This document shows, one piece after another, positions 63,587-64,000 of a stretch of DNA of 64,000 nt. This DNA is from Nilaparvata lugens. Its lineage: Eukaryota; Arthropoda; Insecta; Hemiptera; Delphacidae. A program made the translations under genes and the position numbers. Position 1 is the first letter of the stretch, and the number at the start of each line of letters is the position of its first letter. The DNA lies in the NCBI RefSeq assembly GCF_014356525.2, contig NC_052509.1:35584001-35648000 (forward strand), given 5' to 3'. A model generated the notes under the pieces. The model had not been told where the DNA came from. It did not search any database and saw nothing but the letters and a program-made list of their open reading frames with translations.

Positions 63587-63750
63587 CTTTTTTCTTGGCC
63601 GATTCTAAAAGCGATAGACAAATTCTGTATGGGTCACCAACGCCATCTCCAGGAATCCAAAGTCCTCCCTTGAGATCATCCACATTCAACAATGGGCACA
63701 AGCGTTTTGCTTCTTCTGGAGATACTAGTTCACAATCTACTCTTAAAGCT
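63587..63750 (-). CDS. Pdpr: Pdpr-like exon: FAD-dependent oxidoreductase domain
   Basis: Most upstream secure exon of a minus-strand gene for a pyruvate dehydrogenase phosphatase regulatory subunit-like protein. The family member is a mitochondrial flavoprotein of the dimethylglycine/sarcosine dehydrogenase superfamily that modulates the phosphatase acting on the pyruvate dehydrogenase complex. The exon encodes 54 codons between acceptor TTTACAG and donor GTTAGT. It contains L-V-S-P-E-E-A-K-R-L-C-P-L-L-N and G-G-L-W-I-P-G-D-G-V-G-D-P, the hallmark DAO-fold stretch in which the 'P-G-D-G' turn precedes the second half of the FAD/substrate domain. The frame ends in phase 1 and joins the exon at 39197. 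Sarcosine dehydrogenase shares the fold, but the next exon favours Pdpr. The catalytic-subunit partner is not in the window. Confidence 0.88.
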
Positions 63751-63990
63751 CTGTAAAGAAATTGATAAAATGTTTTAGAAAATGTTTACAGATAAAAATA
63801 ACGAAAGGTGACAGGAGGTATCAATATGATTTTGTGTAAGAAATCTAACTAAAAACAGCAGCATTAGTGCTATTGAATATGAATAATCTATCCTTGATGT
63901 AAGAATAGTGTAAGTGTAAATCGAGCCAATTCATTTATTTTGTTTGAATGATAGTGTTTTCATATATAGTTTTTAATGATGGGTATTTAC

Positions 63991-64000
63991 GAATTCCTGA
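63991..64000 (-). CDS. possible Pdpr exon end (cut by window edge)
   Basis: Read on the minus strand, the last ten bases run directly into GTAAATA, a good splice donor. The next exon (63750 downward) starts with one base completing a split codon, so the upstream exon must end with two spare bases. The frame that does this reads R-N-S/A before the conserved L-R-V-D-C-E-L-V-S-P stretch, which is plausible for the family. Only about three residues are visible, so this is inference from phase and donor alone. Confidence 0.35.

Noticed and set aside
63587..63750. Sarcosine dehydrogenase as the identity of the split gene
   Set aside because: The fold is shared, but the P-L-H-A-V-E-H-Y-Y and G-R-N-I-R-M-S-P-I-Y motifs in later exons fit the Pdpr branch better.

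Overview
This is a transposon-rich piece of an insect nuclear genome. Intron/exon structure, an insect-type mitochondrial protein, jockey/CR1-like LINEs, hAT elements, many small inverted-repeat elements and an env-bearing Ty3/gypsy provirus all point that way. A hemipteran (planthopper-like) source is my guess from the style of the dispersed repeats; I cannot verify it. No prokaryotic features are present.

The only host gene I can establish is on the minus strand and spans the whole window. Seven exons (63587-63750, 38943-39197, 28378-28488, 28031-28200, 27160-27352, 6586-6741 and 1-53, the last cut by the window edge) join in phase. Together they encode the middle of a pyruvate dehydrogenase phosphatase regulatory subunit (Pdpr)-like flavoprotein. 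An eighth exon end may lie at 63991-64000. Introns reach about 24.4 kb and 20.4 kb and hold everything else listed here.

Layout by plus-strand coordinate. 522-6200: a decayed minus-strand LINE with an 8-bp-TSD hAT remnant in its 3' part. 6830-12450: LINE 3' ends, a nested DNA element, and a 5'-truncated LINE with an open 436-codon RT reading frame between ~75-bp direct repeats. 12457-18325: a plus-strand LINE split by a 2-kb hAT and flanked by two inverted copies of an abundant repeat with a GT/CA microsatellite core ('repeat H'). 20300-27000: repeat H copies, MITEs and a possible SANT/Myb-like gene remnant. 28650-37265: a field of foldback elements, including a 986-bp zero-spacer palindrome. 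37268-45180: mariner remnant, a TAA-flanked DNA element with a recognisable empty site elsewhere in the window, and other inverted repeats. 46921-58620: tandem-repeat DNA invaded by a gypsy/errantivirus-like provirus (47639-58515, TSD AATG). The provirus has open gag and pol joined by a textbook -1 frameshift signal, an env broken by one stop codon, and a 3' LTR split by a copy of the DNA upstream of the 5' LTR. 60390-61830: another truncated LINE.

The mobile elements nest in an order that can be read from target-site duplications. The provirus and the plus-strand LINEs are antisense to Pdpr.
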